Source of the DNA: an uncultured Elusimicrobia bacterium
Lineage (GTDB): Bacteria > Elusimicrobiota > Elusimicrobia > Elusimicrobiales > UBA9959
Assembly (NCBI GenBank): GCA_903867985.1
Contig: CAIPTO010000023.1
Location: 1 to 61,033 of the forward strand
Direction of reading: 5' to 3'
Length of the DNA: 61,033 nucleotides
Positions within the stretch are counted from its first letter, which is position 1; each line of letters begins with the position of its first letter. A program made the position numbers and the translations under genes. This document shows positions 9,047 through 17,875 of this stretch, piece after piece. Below the pieces are notes generated by a model that was not told the origin of the DNA, ran no database searches, and worked only from the letters and a program-made list of their open reading frames with translations.

Positions 9047-10186
9047 CTAATCTTTACCTGTGGATGCCGTTGGCACATTGGCAGTCGAAGCGGAACTGAT
9101 TTTGACTATTTCTTCGAACGCTTTTTCAAACCCATCCACTACTGCCGGGTCAAAAGCTTTTCCGCTTTCCGAGCGTATAAGGTCCCGGGCTTTTTCAGGA
9201 GTCCAGGCCGGCTTATACACCCTATGCATGCAAAGGGCGTCAAAAACGTCAGCCACAGCCATGATGCGGGCGTACAGCGGTATCTGAGCGCCTTTTGTGC
9301 CGGCCGGGTAGCCGGTGCCGTCAAATTTTTCATGGTGACATCCCGCTATCTGACAGGCGATGCGCAGAAGCGGCGTTTCGGCTTCGCTGAGTATCTTCTC
9401 GCCGTAGAAGGCGTGTTTTTTCATCACTTCATATTCCTGGGGAGTCAGCTTTGCGGGCTTTAAAAGAATGGCGTCCGGTATTCCCACTTTTCCGATATCG
9501 TGCAGCGGGCTCGCGTAACGAATATTCTCTATTTCCTGCTCGGACAGGCCCATCCCCCCCGCTATCAGCGCGGTATAGGCGCTCACATGTTTTAAATGGA
9601 CGGCGGTGTCTTCCTGGTCGCGGTATTCCGCGGTTATGGCCAGGCGGTAAATAGTTTCAAGCTGCGCCTTGTAGAGACTTTCGCAAAGCTGGGCGTTTTC
9701 AATAGCGGACGCGGCGATCGAACTTATAAGCTGAAGCACGGCTTCGTCATCGTTATCGAAGCGCCCCGCGTTTTTGTTTATAACCTGGAAAACCCCCATA
9801 ATATTTCCGCCCACATCCTTAAGCGGCACTGCCAGTATAGTGCGGGTCCGGTATCCGGTAACGCGGTCTATTTCCGGATTGAACAGAGGATTCGTGTAAG
9901 CGTCAGGGATATTCACTATGACGCCCTTGGAAGCCGCCTCTCCGGCTATACCCTTGCTGGAAGGCATGCGAATTTCGGTATTCTGAATGCCCTGGGCCAC
10001 CTTGGACCAGAGTTCTTTGGTTTTTTTATCAAGGATAAAGACGGTGCAGCGGTCGCAGTTAAGGATCTTTTTCACCTGCGCCGCGATAAGTTCAAGCAGC
10101 TTGTCCAGACGGGTTTCTTTGTATACCACCCCTCCGAATTGAAGCAGCAGGTTTAAACGATTTTGCAATTCCTCTATCTTATCCAT
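9047..10186 (-). CDS. GAF domain plus HD-GYP cyclic-di-GMP phosphodiesterase
   Basis: 379-residue cytoplasmic protein. An N-terminal GAF domain (about 25-165: LDKLLELIAAQVKKILNCDRCTVFIL, GYRTRTILAVPL) senses an unknown ligand. The HD-GYP domain (about 180-360) has H229-D230 in HDIGK, H284/H285 in CHHEKFDG and the GYP triad at 292-294, so the metal site and signature are intact and it should hydrolyse cyclic-di-GMP. A good AGGAG ribosome binding site precedes the ATG. It lies 18 bases downstream of the LtaS-like gene on the same strand, likely one operon. Cyclic-di-GMP commonly controls synthase-dependent exopolysaccharides, so placement beside the cluster fits. Confidence 0.92.
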   Translation of the reverse strand: MDKIEELQNRLNLLLQFGGVVYKETRLDKLLELIAAQVKKILNCDRCTVFILDKKTKELWSKVAQGIQNTEIRMPSSKGIAGEAASKGVIVNIPDAYTNPLFNPEIDRVTGYRTRTILAVPLKDVGGNIMGVFQVINKNAGRFDNDDEAVLQLISSIAASAIENAQLCESLYKAQLETIYRLAITAEYRDQEDTAVHLKHVSAYTALIAGGMGLSEQEIENIRYASPLHDIGKVGIPDAILLKPAKLTPQEYEVMKKHAFYGEKILSEAETPLLRIACQIAGCHHEKFDGTGYPAGTKGAQIPLYARIMAVADVFDALCMHRVYKPAWTPEKARDLIRSESGKAFDPAVVDGFEKAFEEIVKISSASTANVPTASTGKD

Positions 10187-10204
10187 TGATGCTCCTGTAT
10201 ATTT

Positions 10205-12208
10205 TTATTTCCCCGCCCCGATCCTGTTCAGACGTTTCTTGTAGATATAATTAGCGCCCTGGTAAAAAGAGACGGCTTCCTCTTCCAGGACTTTATTATC
10301 CGCAGTCCCGGTTATGGTCCGGGCGGCTTCGTCCCACTTATAGGTTTTCAGGTATTTTTTAGGGCCCAGCACGGCCAGAAGGCCATCTTTCAGCAAACCC
10401 ACTTTCTGAAAAGTGGAGAGGAACGCCCTGCCCTCCGGCTTCCCGTTTAACATATCCCTCCCAAAAAACCGGCTTTCATAAGACGCGTTCATCAGTCCCA
10501 GTATAGTCGGAGCCAGATCTGCCTGAGCCGTCAGCGTTTCAACTACGGCCGGCTTAATATGCGCCGGGGAATAAACGATCAGCGGTATATGGTAATTATT
10601 AACCGGGATCTCCGTCCTTCCCGCCGAATTGGCGCAGTGATCGGCGGTAATAACGAATACCGTGTCCCTGAACCAGGGCTTATTTTTCGCAGCCGCCAAA
10701 AACTCTCCTATGGCGTAGTCGGAATATTTAAGCGCCCCGCGACGACTCTTCTCCGAAGGCGGGATGTCAATTTTGCCACCCGGATAAGTGAAGGGCCGAT
10801 GGTTGCTGGTAGTCATAACCATGTAAAAAAACGGTTTGCCGGCTTTAAAATCGATATCGGCTTCCCTGAGGGTTTTTGATAACAGATCGCCGTCGCACAC
10901 GCCCCAGATATTGGCAAAGGTTATTTCGTCCTTGGCAAAATTAGCCCGGTCAACGATGTCGAAGCCGTTGCCGGAATAAAAAGCGTTCATGTTGTCGAAA
11001 TAGCCGTAACCCCCGTAAATAAATTTATTCTCGTAATCAAGGCCCCGCATTACTGAACCCCAGGAAAAGAAATTTCCGTTATCCGGCCGCTTCACAATAG
11101 ACGTGCCGGGCAGCGGCGGGATGGAAAGCGTCATGGCTTCAAGTCCCCGTACGGTGCGCGTACCGGCGGCGTAATACCTCTTAAAGAAAAGTGATTTACC
11201 GGCCAGGGCGTCAAGGTTCGGCAGAGTTCCCCCGCCCTTTACCGCGCCGAAAGCCGCGAGGTACTCCGCGCTGAGACTCTCTCCCACTATAACCACAATA
11301 TTCAGTTTTTTCAGCTGCCCTCGCCCCTTTATCATCCTTTTTATATCCAGGCCCTGATCTTCAAACTTCACCCACGGCTCCGCCAGACCGCCGCGCAGGA
11401 GCTTAAAAACCTCGCCTCCGTCTATAGAAGCGTAAAACTTGTCATAAGGCAGCTCGTTATTCAGGAAGGCCGAACCGAAAGCGTAAAGTCCGTTCATGGC
11501 AACTTCGTTGGCATATTCATTCTTTGAAACCTGGGCGAATCTGCCGTCAAGAAAGAAAAAGCAGAGTACGGGCGCGGCAAGGGCGCACAGGGCCGCATTA
11601 AGGCGGCGGCGGAAAGAGCTTTGAGAGGTGAAAGAACTGGCCAGGCGGCGGCCGAAAAGCCACAGCGCCGCCGCGGAAAGCAAAGCGACCAGCGGCAGCG
11701 CCACCGGCAGATTGTATGATTCCCGGATATTCCCAAGTACTTCATTGGTATAAACCAGATAATCTACAGCAATGAAGTTGTAGCGCACGCCGAATTCGTA
11801 AAAGAAGTAATACTCGGCGGCCAGATTGAAGGACAGGAGGAAAGCGCAAATAAAGAAAAGTCCGTAAACCGCCAGGCGGTGCCAGCAAGCCGTATAAACT
11901 TTTTCAGGCAGGACCAGCAGGTAAAGAGCCAAGGCTGAGCCGATGTAAGAAAAAGCGGCGCAATCGTAAAAGAAGCCTGAAAGGAATATCTTCAGCAGCG
12001 TCCAAAATCCGCCATCCAGTTCCGGCCAGGCCATTACCAGCAGCGTGAATCGGGTAATTAAAGAGAAAATCAGGAATAGCAGGAAAAAACAGAAGAACAG
12101 CCCGCACCGGCCTTTTATTGCCGGAGGCGGGATTAATCGGCCTAGCTTTAGCCAATAGTGTTTTATCGTGGCGCCAAAAAGGCGGGGCACGCGCCGGTCT
12201 TTATCCAT
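10205..12208 (-). CDS. LtaS/OpgB-family phosphoglycerol/phosphoethanolamine transferase-like membrane sulfatase
   Basis: 667 residues with about five N-terminal membrane spans (35-195) and a periplasmic alkaline-phosphatase-superfamily domain. The metal Glu is in NIVVIVGESLSAEY (about 308), the candidate nucleophile Thr is in AAGTRTVRGLEA (about 352), and VITADHC (about 519) plus NNYHIPLIVYSP are present. It resembles LtaS more than the 3837-6242 protein, and the two are distant paralogues in one window. First gene of a two-gene unit with the HD-GYP phosphodiesterase. Substrate is unknown; a lipid-derived head-group donor is inferred from the family. Confidence 0.82.
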   Translation of the reverse strand: MDKDRRVPRLFGATIKHYWLKLGRLIPPPAIKGRCGLFFCFFLLFLIFSLITRFTLLVMAWPELDGGFWTLLKIFLSGFFYDCAAFSYIGSALALYLLVLPEKVYTACWHRLAVYGLFFICAFLLSFNLAAEYYFFYEFGVRYNFIAVDYLVYTNEVLGNIRESYNLPVALPLVALLSAAALWLFGRRLASSFTSQSSFRRRLNAALCALAAPVLCFFFLDGRFAQVSKNEYANEVAMNGLYAFGSAFLNNELPYDKFYASIDGGEVFKLLRGGLAEPWVKFEDQGLDIKRMIKGRGQLKKLNIVVIVGESLSAEYLAAFGAVKGGGTLPNLDALAGKSLFFKRYYAAGTRTVRGLEAMTLSIPPLPGTSIVKRPDNGNFFSWGSVMRGLDYENKFIYGGYGYFDNMNAFYSGNGFDIVDRANFAKDEITFANIWGVCDGDLLSKTLREADIDFKAGKPFFYMVMTTSNHRPFTYPGGKIDIPPSEKSRRGALKYSDYAIGEFLAAAKNKPWFRDTVFVITADHCANSAGRTEIPVNNYHIPLIVYSPAHIKPAVVETLTAQADLAPTILGLMNASYESRFFGRDMLNGKPEGRAFLSTFQKVGLLKDGLLAVLGPKKYLKTYKWDEAARTITGTADNKVLEEEAVSFYQGANYIYKKRLNRIGAGK

Positions 12209-12280
12209 TGGTATTATTTTACAAAATATCGCTTTGCCAAGGGGTGCGGCACTGCCGCGCTATTGCGCCGTCTTGCCGTC

Positions 12281-12916
12281 TCACTCTTCAACTGGTTTCA
12301 GACATTCAGGGGAATTATGTTCCGGTGAATTTATAAGGGAGGAAACCTTGTAGCCGTGCATTAGGGCTGAATCGTAAGCCCGCAGCACGGGCAGGAGCTC
12401 CTCAGTATTGCTGGCACGCATATCCAGCCAGAGTTTTTCCCGCTCTTTGTCCAGTATCACCGGCATCCGGTGGTTCACCGTTTTCACAAGGGCGCTGGAA
12501 ACGCATGTGACAACGGCGTAAGTTCCCGTAACTTCGTCGTAAACCCCGGCCATGGCAAAAAGGCTTTTATCTTTCCGCTCAAATCGGTAAGGTATTTTCT
12601 CTCCGGCCGTGTGCGCCCACTCGTAGAAGCCGTCCGCCGGCACGATGCAGCGGCTCTTATAGAAGGCTGTACGGAAAGTGGGCCGTGACGCCAGACCTTC
12701 AGCGCGGGCATTCGCAAAACCCTCTTTTATCTCCCCGCCGGCCCAGCCCGGGATAAAGCCCCACTTAAGCATCTTAATAATTCCGCCGGCAATCACCGCG
12801 GCCGTCTGGCCCGGCGCGATATTATAACCAGGATGCACAGGCATGCTCGGAGGCTTAACGCCAAAACGCTTTATAAGCTCATCAACTTCAAAAGTTTGGG
12901 AATATCTTTCGCACAT
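12281..12916 (-). CDS. SRAP-domain abasic-site protein (HMCES/YedK family)
   Basis: 211 residues, full length for the family. Cys2 (MCERY) is exposed after Met removal and is the residue that forms the thiazolidine crosslink with abasic sites. YNIAPGQ, the catalytic Glu in GFYEW and NHRMPVIL complete the SRAP signature. It shields abasic sites in single-stranded DNA. It fits a local run of DNA-damage genes (DEDDh exonuclease, DinB, RadC). It is transcribed divergently from the exonuclease. Confidence 0.93.
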   Translation of the reverse strand: MCERYSQTFEVDELIKRFGVKPPSMPVHPGYNIAPGQTAAVIAGGIIKMLKWGFIPGWAGGEIKEGFANARAEGLASRPTFRTAFYKSRCIVPADGFYEWAHTAGEKIPYRFERKDKSLFAMAGVYDEVTGTYAVVTCVSSALVKTVNHRMPVILDKEREKLWLDMRASNTEELLPVLRAYDSALMHGYKVSSLINSPEHNSPECLKPVEE

Positions 12917-13052
12917 AATTTTTCACAGGCTTTCCTTGATAGGATATCTTAATATAAATGTCACCCTTCCGCCAGAGCCGGGCCGGACCCATAAATGATT
13001 TTGTATAATTTATTCGTGTTACTCTGACATTCCCCCGGATAGCCTGAAAAAT

Positions 13053-13568
13053 ATGCCTTCTTTTGTAGCCATCGATTTCGAAACGGCCGATTACGGCAGA
13101 GATTCCGCCTGCTCGGTAGGACTGGCGCGCGTAGAGGGCGGCAAGATCGTGCGCAGCGAGCACTATCTCATCAGGCCGCCGCGCCAGACCTTTATTTTCA
13201 CCGAGATCCACGGCCTGACCTGGGCCGATGTGAAGGACGCGCCCACTTTTAAACAACTCTGGCCCAGGATAGACGCCTTCCTTAAAGGCGCCGAATTCCT
13301 CGCGGCGCATAATGCGAGCTTCGATAAAGGCGTGCTCCACGCCTGTTGCGCGCAGGCCGGGCTTGAAGTACCGGAGCAGCCCTTTCATTGCACGGTCAAA
13401 CTGGCACGCAATGTCTTAAAGATCTCCCCGGCGAAGCTCTCCCATGTATGTCACCACCTCAGCATTCCGCTGAACCACCACAACGCGCTCTCAGACGCAG
13501 AAGCCTGCGCGCGTATAATGATAACCGTTCTGGAGCATCAGGCCGAGACAGCCCAAGCCAAAAAGTAG
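13053..13568 (+). CDS. DEDDh 3'-5' exonuclease (DnaQ-like)
   Basis: 171 residues. The exonuclease motifs are FVAIDFETA near the N-terminus (catalytic D and E), LAAHNASFDK (Exo II Asp), and HHNALSDAEACA (Exo III His and Asp). It is a stand-alone epsilon-like nuclease of the sort often called exonuclease X-like, with no polymerase or BRCT domain. It converges end to end with dinB (stop codons adjacent at 13568/13569). Confidence 0.9.
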   Translation: MPSFVAIDFETADYGRDSACSVGLARVEGGKIVRSEHYLIRPPRQTFIFTEIHGLTWADVKDAPTFKQLWPRIDAFLKGAEFLAAHNASFDKGVLHACCAQAGLEVPEQPFHCTVKLARNVLKISPAKLSHVCHHLSIPLNHHNALSDAEACARIMITVLEHQAETAQAKK

Positions 13569-14744
13569 TCAGATATCCTTCTTTCCTCCGGCCCGATAGA
13601 TAGCGCCGCGGCCAAACTTGCCCCGGATAGTTTCCACCGCCTTGTGCGCCACCTCAAATTTATTATTCATCTCCTCCTCGAATAGCGACTCTTTGATCGC
13701 CGCCGGCATCAAACCGGAAACTTTCACTCCGAGCAGACGCACTTTTTTTCCGTTCCGTTTAAATGCCCCGTAAAGCTCCCGGACGCTTTCGTGGATGACA
13801 TCGGTATAGTTGGTGGCGAAGGGAATGGTCGCGGCCCGGGTAAAGGTTATAAAGCCTTCCAGTCTTATCTTAAGAGTGATAGTGCGCCCCTTGACCCCGT
13901 CCGCCCTCAGGCGGGAAGAAACCTTGTCGCACAAAGCCAGAAGCGCTTCTGAGATCTCCCGCTCTACCGCCGTATCTTCCTCAAAAGTAAATTCATTGCT
14001 TACAGACTTGGCCTCATTCTCCATAACCACTTCCCGGTCGTCATGGCCCAGAGCCAGCTCACGCAGTTGGGGGCCGTGCTTACCGAAAATCCTGTAAAGC
14101 TCAGTCGGAGCGCAGTCGGCCAGCTGGCCCACGGTATGAATACCCTGCTCTCTCAATATATTGGCGGTCTTGGGCCCCAGCCCCCAGATGCGCCCTATGT
14201 CCAGAGGCCTCAGAAACTCGGATACCTCTCCGGCCTTCACTTCCAACAGCCCGTCCGGCTTTTTAAGGTCGGACGCTATCTTGGCGGCCATTTTGTTAGG
14301 CGCCAGCCCCACCGACGCCGTAAGCCCGGTCTCAGCTTTTATGCGCTCCTTTATCAGGCGGCAGACATCCAGAGGCGTGCCGAACAATTTATAGCTTCTG
14401 GTGATATCCAGGAACGCTTCGTCTATGCTTATCGGTTCTATGTCCGGAGTGAAATCGTAAAATATCCTGTGTATTATCTCAGACGCCTGCGAATATTTGC
14501 CGAAATCTGGCGTCACAAAGACGCCATTAGGACATCTGCGCCAGGCTTCCGATATTGGCATCGCCGACCTGATACCGAATTTACGGGCTTCGTAGGAGCA
14601 GGTGGAAACCACACCCCGGCCCTTGCCGCCTTTCGGGTCCGACCCGACGATCACCGGCCTCCCCCGCAAAGCCGGATTATCCCGCTGCTCTACGGCGGCG
14701 AAGAAGGCATCCATATCCACATGTATAATGTAGCGTTCGGGCAT
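13569..14744 (-). CDS. dinB: DNA polymerase IV (Y-family)
   Basis: 391-residue translesion polymerase. IIHVDMDAFFAAVEQ (first catalytic Asp and steric-gate Phe region) and SIDEAFLDIT (second acidic pair) are intact, followed by the thumb helix-hairpin-helix (IWGLGPKTANILREQGI) and the little-finger domain. The ATG at 14744 is preferred over a TTG two codons upstream because the family starts close to the first beta strand. No LexA-box-like dyad was recognised upstream. Confidence 0.95.
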   Translation of the reverse strand: MPERYIIHVDMDAFFAAVEQRDNPALRGRPVIVGSDPKGGKGRGVVSTCSYEARKFGIRSAMPISEAWRRCPNGVFVTPDFGKYSQASEIIHRIFYDFTPDIEPISIDEAFLDITRSYKLFGTPLDVCRLIKERIKAETGLTASVGLAPNKMAAKIASDLKKPDGLLEVKAGEVSEFLRPLDIGRIWGLGPKTANILREQGIHTVGQLADCAPTELYRIFGKHGPQLRELALGHDDREVVMENEAKSVSNEFTFEEDTAVEREISEALLALCDKVSSRLRADGVKGRTITLKIRLEGFITFTRAATIPFATNYTDVIHESVRELYGAFKRNGKKVRLLGVKVSGLMPAAIKESLFEEEMNNKFEVAHKAVETIRGKFGRGAIYRAGGKKDI

Positions 14745-14835
14745 GATCAAGGATCGGGAATCAAGGACTGAGGATTAAAATTAAACTTCTTCCGCTGCCA
14801 CCTGCCGTTTATCGTTTCTTCCCGGAGATTTACCG

Positions 14836-15426
14836 CTATTTTACCGGCAGGCCATGCAGTTTTGAAAGCAGCCAGGCCATATTCTCTCCCAGCACCTTCA
14901 TGGTCGTCATTCCTTCTTTGTCGTTTTCAACTTCACCTATAGCCCGCCCCACTCCCATATTCCAGTAATTGGACCCTGGAATTATCATCTGGCTTATAGT
15001 GAAGAAATGGTTTATGGTGTCGAAGGCGTGCACGGCCCCGCCGCGCCTTACAGCCACCACCGCGGCGCCGGTTTTGCGCTTAAAAAGTCCACCGTTAGCC
15101 ATGCTTACATAACCCGCCCGGTCTATAAGCGCCTTGGTATCGCTGCTGACATCCGCGAAATAAGTTGGCGAACCGATAAGTATTCCGGCCGAGGCCTCCA
15201 TCTTCGCCACATAACCGTTCAAGCCATCGTCCGGCAGAACGCATTTTTTGTCCTTGTTCTTGGAACATCCGTTGCAGGCAGTGCAGCCCCTTAGCGGCTT
15301 GCCGGCCAGTTGGACCAGCTCCGTTTCAAAGCCCTGCTTTTTCAGTTCAGCCAGCGCCGCGTTCAAAAGGATTGCCGTATTCCCGTCTTTGCGGGCGCTG
15401 CCGTTAAATGCCGTTATTTTAAGCAT
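14836..15426 (-). CDS. NADPH-dependent FMN reductase-like flavodoxin-fold protein
   Basis: 196 residues. The N-terminal phosphate-binding loop FNGSARKDGNTAILL binds FMN. RGCTACNGCSKNKDKKC is a Cys-rich loop typical of the iron-sulfur flavoprotein/NADPH-FMN reductase branch, and IGSPTYFADVSSDTKALIDR is the second FMN loop. A strong AGGAGAG ribosome binding site precedes the ATG. Second gene of a two-gene unit after the VOC protein, 8 bases apart. The electron acceptor is unknown. Confidence 0.88.
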   Translation of the reverse strand: MLKITAFNGSARKDGNTAILLNAALAELKKQGFETELVQLAGKPLRGCTACNGCSKNKDKKCVLPDDGLNGYVAKMEASAGILIGSPTYFADVSSDTKALIDRAGYVSMANGGLFKRKTGAAVVAVRRGGAVHAFDTINHFFTISQMIIPGSNYWNMGVGRAIGEVENDKEGMTTMKVLGENMAWLLSKLHGLPVK

Positions 15427-15434
15427 ATTCTCTC

Positions 15435-15812
15435 CTATTGATTCTGCCGCTTGGGCAAGATCTCGATCCAGTAACCGTCCGGATCCTCTATAAAATAAAT
15501 CCCCATGGCCTCGTTAACATAACACACACAGTTCATCTTTCTGTGAAGTTCGTGCGCGGCCTTGAAATCGTCCGTGATAAAAGCGAGGTGGGATTCGTTG
15601 TCGCCCAGGTCGTATTTTCCCTTTCTACCCTTAAGACAGGTAAGCTCCAGTTTATGCGGAGTTTCCCCGTCACCCAGGAACACCAGCGTAAAACTACCGT
15701 CATTGGCGTTTATCCGTCTCGTCTCGGAAAGTCCCAGCGCGTCCTTGTAGAATTTCAGGCTTTTTGCGAGGTCCAGCACGTTGAAATTATTATGCGCAAA
15801 AACGAACTTCAT
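15435..15812 (-). CDS. VOC-superfamily lyase, glyoxalase I-like
   Basis: 125 residues, the size of a single glyoxalase I subunit. It follows the GloA plan: His7 near the N-terminus, KLELTCL (metal Glu), NESHLAFITDD (His) and FIEDPDGYWIEILPK (final Glu). All four metal ligands of lactoylglutathione lyases seem present, so methylglyoxal detoxification is plausible, but the VOC family is broad. A GGAGGAAAA ribosome binding site lies just upstream. Confidence 0.8.
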   Translation of the reverse strand: MKFVFAHNNFNVLDLAKSLKFYKDALGLSETRRINANDGSFTLVFLGDGETPHKLELTCLKGRKGKYDLGDNESHLAFITDDFKAAHELHRKMNCVCYVNEAMGIYFIEDPDGYWIEILPKRQNQ

Positions 15813-16166
15813 TTTTCCTCCTTTTCCGCTCCGGCAACAAGATTACAAACATTACCTTTATCCGGTCAACACTGCGCTATGAGGAATATGACTTGGAAGG
15901 ATAAGCCCTTGGCGATATGGGTGGCGCGGGTGGCAGGCATGGGTCGAATCGGGCCGAGGCGGAACCGGCGCGAAGGCCGCCTGTTGGCCATAGGCCCTGT
16001 TGCGGCACGCCCATAGGTCAGTCGCCGGGCCGGCCGCAGGCCGGATGGGCCCCATGCCTGACAGGCCCCGCGAACCATGCACTGGAGGATTACACAGAAG
16101 TCTTGATGTTGCCTATGCAGGCGCTGTCAAATTTTATATGCTTTTACAATAAGAGAGGTGCGATTT
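15813..16166. other. 354-base gap with a hairpin repeat
   Basis: No convincing gene. Short open frames here are Arg/Pro/Gly-rich and follow the palindromic repeat at 15932-16069. The GAGAGGTG at 16152-16159 is the ribosome binding site of the downstream TPR gene. Confidence 0.6.
15932..16069. repeat. Dispersed hairpin repeat, CAGGCATGGG family, copy A
   Basis: Element with terminal inverted repeats CAGGCATGGG and CCCATGCCTG and a GC-rich interior. A second copy at 33026-33117 matches both ends closely (including CCGAGG, GGAACCGG, GCGAAG and TCGCCGGGCC). Copy A carries about 44 extra bases in the middle (near 15976-16019), themselves partly palindromic. Confidence 0.75.
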
Positions 16167-16586
16167 ATGAAATATTTCCTTTTAATGTTTTTTTTAGCCG
16201 CGACCGCGCTGCCGGTGGCGCGGGCATATTCGGACGAGGGGCGCCGGGACTCGGGCAAACACCTGAGCGTGCAGGAGCTTGAAAATAACGCGGTGACGCT
16301 GAATGGCGCGATAAACCAGGACCCCGCCAATGTTGAATTATATATCAAGCTCGGCTTCACCTACGCCAAACTTGAAAAGGCCGACGAGGCCCAAACCGCT
16401 TTTGAGAACGCTGTCCGCCTGGATCCCAAAAAAGCCATAGCCCATTATATGCTTGGCCTCATCTATGAAAAAAAGGATCTTAAAGATAAAGCCATAGCCG
16501 CCTGGAAAGCCTGTCTTGAAACCGCCACCGAGCAGTGGATGGGCGAAAAAGCGCTAAAACACCTGCACCATCTCAGGAGCCGTTAG
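16167..16586 (+). CDS. Secreted TPR-repeat protein
   Basis: 139 residues from the ATG at 16167, preceded by AGAGAGGTG at proper spacing; it opens with a signal peptide (MKYFLLMFFLAATALPVARA). Two TPR motifs follow (AELYIKLGFTYAKLEKADEAQTAF-like at about 55-80, then AIAHYMLGLIYEKKDLKDKAIAAW at about 90-115). Probably a periplasmic scaffold. It precedes the CsgG-like lipoprotein gene by 9 bases, so the two are likely one operon and may form a complex. Confidence 0.8.
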   Translation: MKYFLLMFFLAATALPVARAYSDEGRRDSGKHLSVQELENNAVTLNGAINQDPANVELYIKLGFTYAKLEKADEAQTAFENAVRLDPKKAIAHYMLGLIYEKKDLKDKAIAAWKACLETATEQWMGEKALKHLHHLRSR

Positions 16587-16595
16587 GACTAACTG

Positions 16596-17237
16596 ATGAA
16601 AAATATACGACTTCTTCTTGCTTTACCCGCCCTGACTCTGCTGACCGCCTGCGTAACCCCGCAGGTGGCCATAAACCCGCGCGCCAATTTTTCCGCCATC
16701 AAGCGCGTAGCGGTTCTGCCCTTTAACGGCCCGAAAGGAGATCTGGCCGCTGATATGCTGACCCAGAGCCTGATGATGCGCGGCGCCGATGTGATAGAAC
16801 GCCAACGCCTTGACGCGGTTCTGAAAGAACAGTCGCTCTCATCTTCAACCGCGTTCGATTCGGCCACAGCGAAGCAGTTGGGGAAGATCCTGGGAGTGGA
16901 CGCCATCTTCGTAGGCACCGTAGGAGAAAGCACGCCCCCGGCAAGCTACCTGGTAAGCGGGTCCGACAACGCTATTGTTACGAATGTGACCCAGGTCGCC
17001 GCGGGTTCCGTCTATTCCGAGGGCTCCGTATTGGGTATGCCAAACTCGCAGATCCTAAGCACCACCGCTAATGTTTCGCTGGTTTCCCGAATGGTAGATG
17101 TTCAGACCGGCTCCATAATGTGGTCAGCTTCAATGTCGTATGAAGGCTTTGATATAACTTCGGCTATGCGGGAGATCTCCGAATCGTTCACAAGTTCGCT
17201 GACGCCGATCTGGCCGGAACTTTACAAAACAAATTAA
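16596..17237 (+). CDS. CsgG-like outer-membrane lipoprotein
   Basis: 213 residues. The signal peptide ends in the lipobox LLTAC (Cys19). The body follows the CsgG/TolB-N pattern: IKRVAVLPFNGPKGDLAADMLTQSLMMRGADVIERQRLDAVLKEQ, then LGKILGVDAIFVGTVGES, and the late strand VSRMVDVQTGSIMWSAS. CsgG proper forms a curli export channel; many relatives are short lipoproteins of unknown role, and this one is shorter than CsgG. An intrinsic terminator follows at 17251, closing the TPR/CsgG-like operon. Confidence 0.8.
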   Translation: MKNIRLLLALPALTLLTACVTPQVAINPRANFSAIKRVAVLPFNGPKGDLAADMLTQSLMMRGADVIERQRLDAVLKEQSLSSSTAFDSATAKQLGKILGVDAIFVGTVGESTPPASYLVSGSDNAIVTNVTQVAAGSVYSEGSVLGMPNSQILSTTANVSLVSRMVDVQTGSIMWSASMSYEGFDITSAMREISESFTSSLTPIWPELYKTN

Positions 17238-17250
17238 AAATTCCGGGTGC

Positions 17251-17283
17251 AAAAAAGCCGGGCTTTTGCCCGGCTTTTTTATT
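17251..17283 (+). terminator. Intrinsic terminator after CsgG-like gene
   Basis: A 13-bp perfect stem (AAAAAAGCCGGGC / GCCCGGCTTTTTT) with a TTTT loop and a terminal T-run. It can work in both directions. Confidence 0.9.
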
Positions 17284-17364
17284 TAGTGTATTAATGCAGT
17301 AATATCTGCCGCGCTGTCCTGCTGTCGTACTGCCGCGCTTAAAAATCGCCCTGGCGATTTTTAG

Positions 17365-17772
17365 TCAGTCCATCAGACGCTTCTGACCTTCCAGCCGCCT
17401 TATATCCTCCACATCCTGCGTGAACTCCAGACAGCCGATATATTTCTTGCTCTCATCGCGCAGCGCGTAGAATTCTATGAGTATTTTGTGTTTTGGCTCG
17501 CCCTTTTTAACTTCAAGGTCTATCCAGAATCGGACTTTCTCCCTGGCGCCGGCCTTCATCTCCGCTATGATTTTTTCCACCATGGCCAGACTGCGTTCTG
17601 GATGGCACTGCCGGAAATTCATCCCCATAGACTCCATGGGCCGCCTGAACAGCCTTGTCTCATGCTTGTTCCAGCCGACCACTTCGTCATTGGCGTCTAT
17701 CACCGTGACTTCAGCCGGGATACACTCGATCATCGCCTTAACCATTTCCGCGCTCATATTATCAAAAAGCAT
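17365..17772 (-). CDS. Single PAS-domain protein
   Basis: 135 residues, essentially one PAS fold: ECIPAEVTVIDANDEVVGWNKHETRLFRRPMESMGMNFRQCHP, then the WIDLEVKKGEPKHKILIEFYALRDESKKYIGCLEFTQDV core. The layout is close to the C-terminal PAS region of DUF438-type proteins. No output domain is attached, so it likely acts as a sensor partner. A strong AAGGAG ribosome binding site precedes the ATG. Ligand unknown. Confidence 0.75.
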   Translation of the reverse strand: MLFDNMSAEMVKAMIECIPAEVTVIDANDEVVGWNKHETRLFRRPMESMGMNFRQCHPERSLAMVEKIIAEMKAGAREKVRFWIDLEVKKGEPKHKILIEFYALRDESKKYIGCLEFTQDVEDIRRLEGQKRLMD

Positions 17773-17875
17773 GCAGTCTCCTTAAACCGGAAAATCCCTG
17801 AGAAAATTATAGCATTCAAAAGTCGCCCCTCGTCCCGCGCCTTAGCGCGGGGAGATAGCGGCAGGGCCGCCGTTC

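Noticed and set aside
15917-16282. 121-residue frame across the hairpin repeat and TPR gene start
   Set aside because: It overlaps a real signal-peptide gene in another frame and its residues come from the palindrome.
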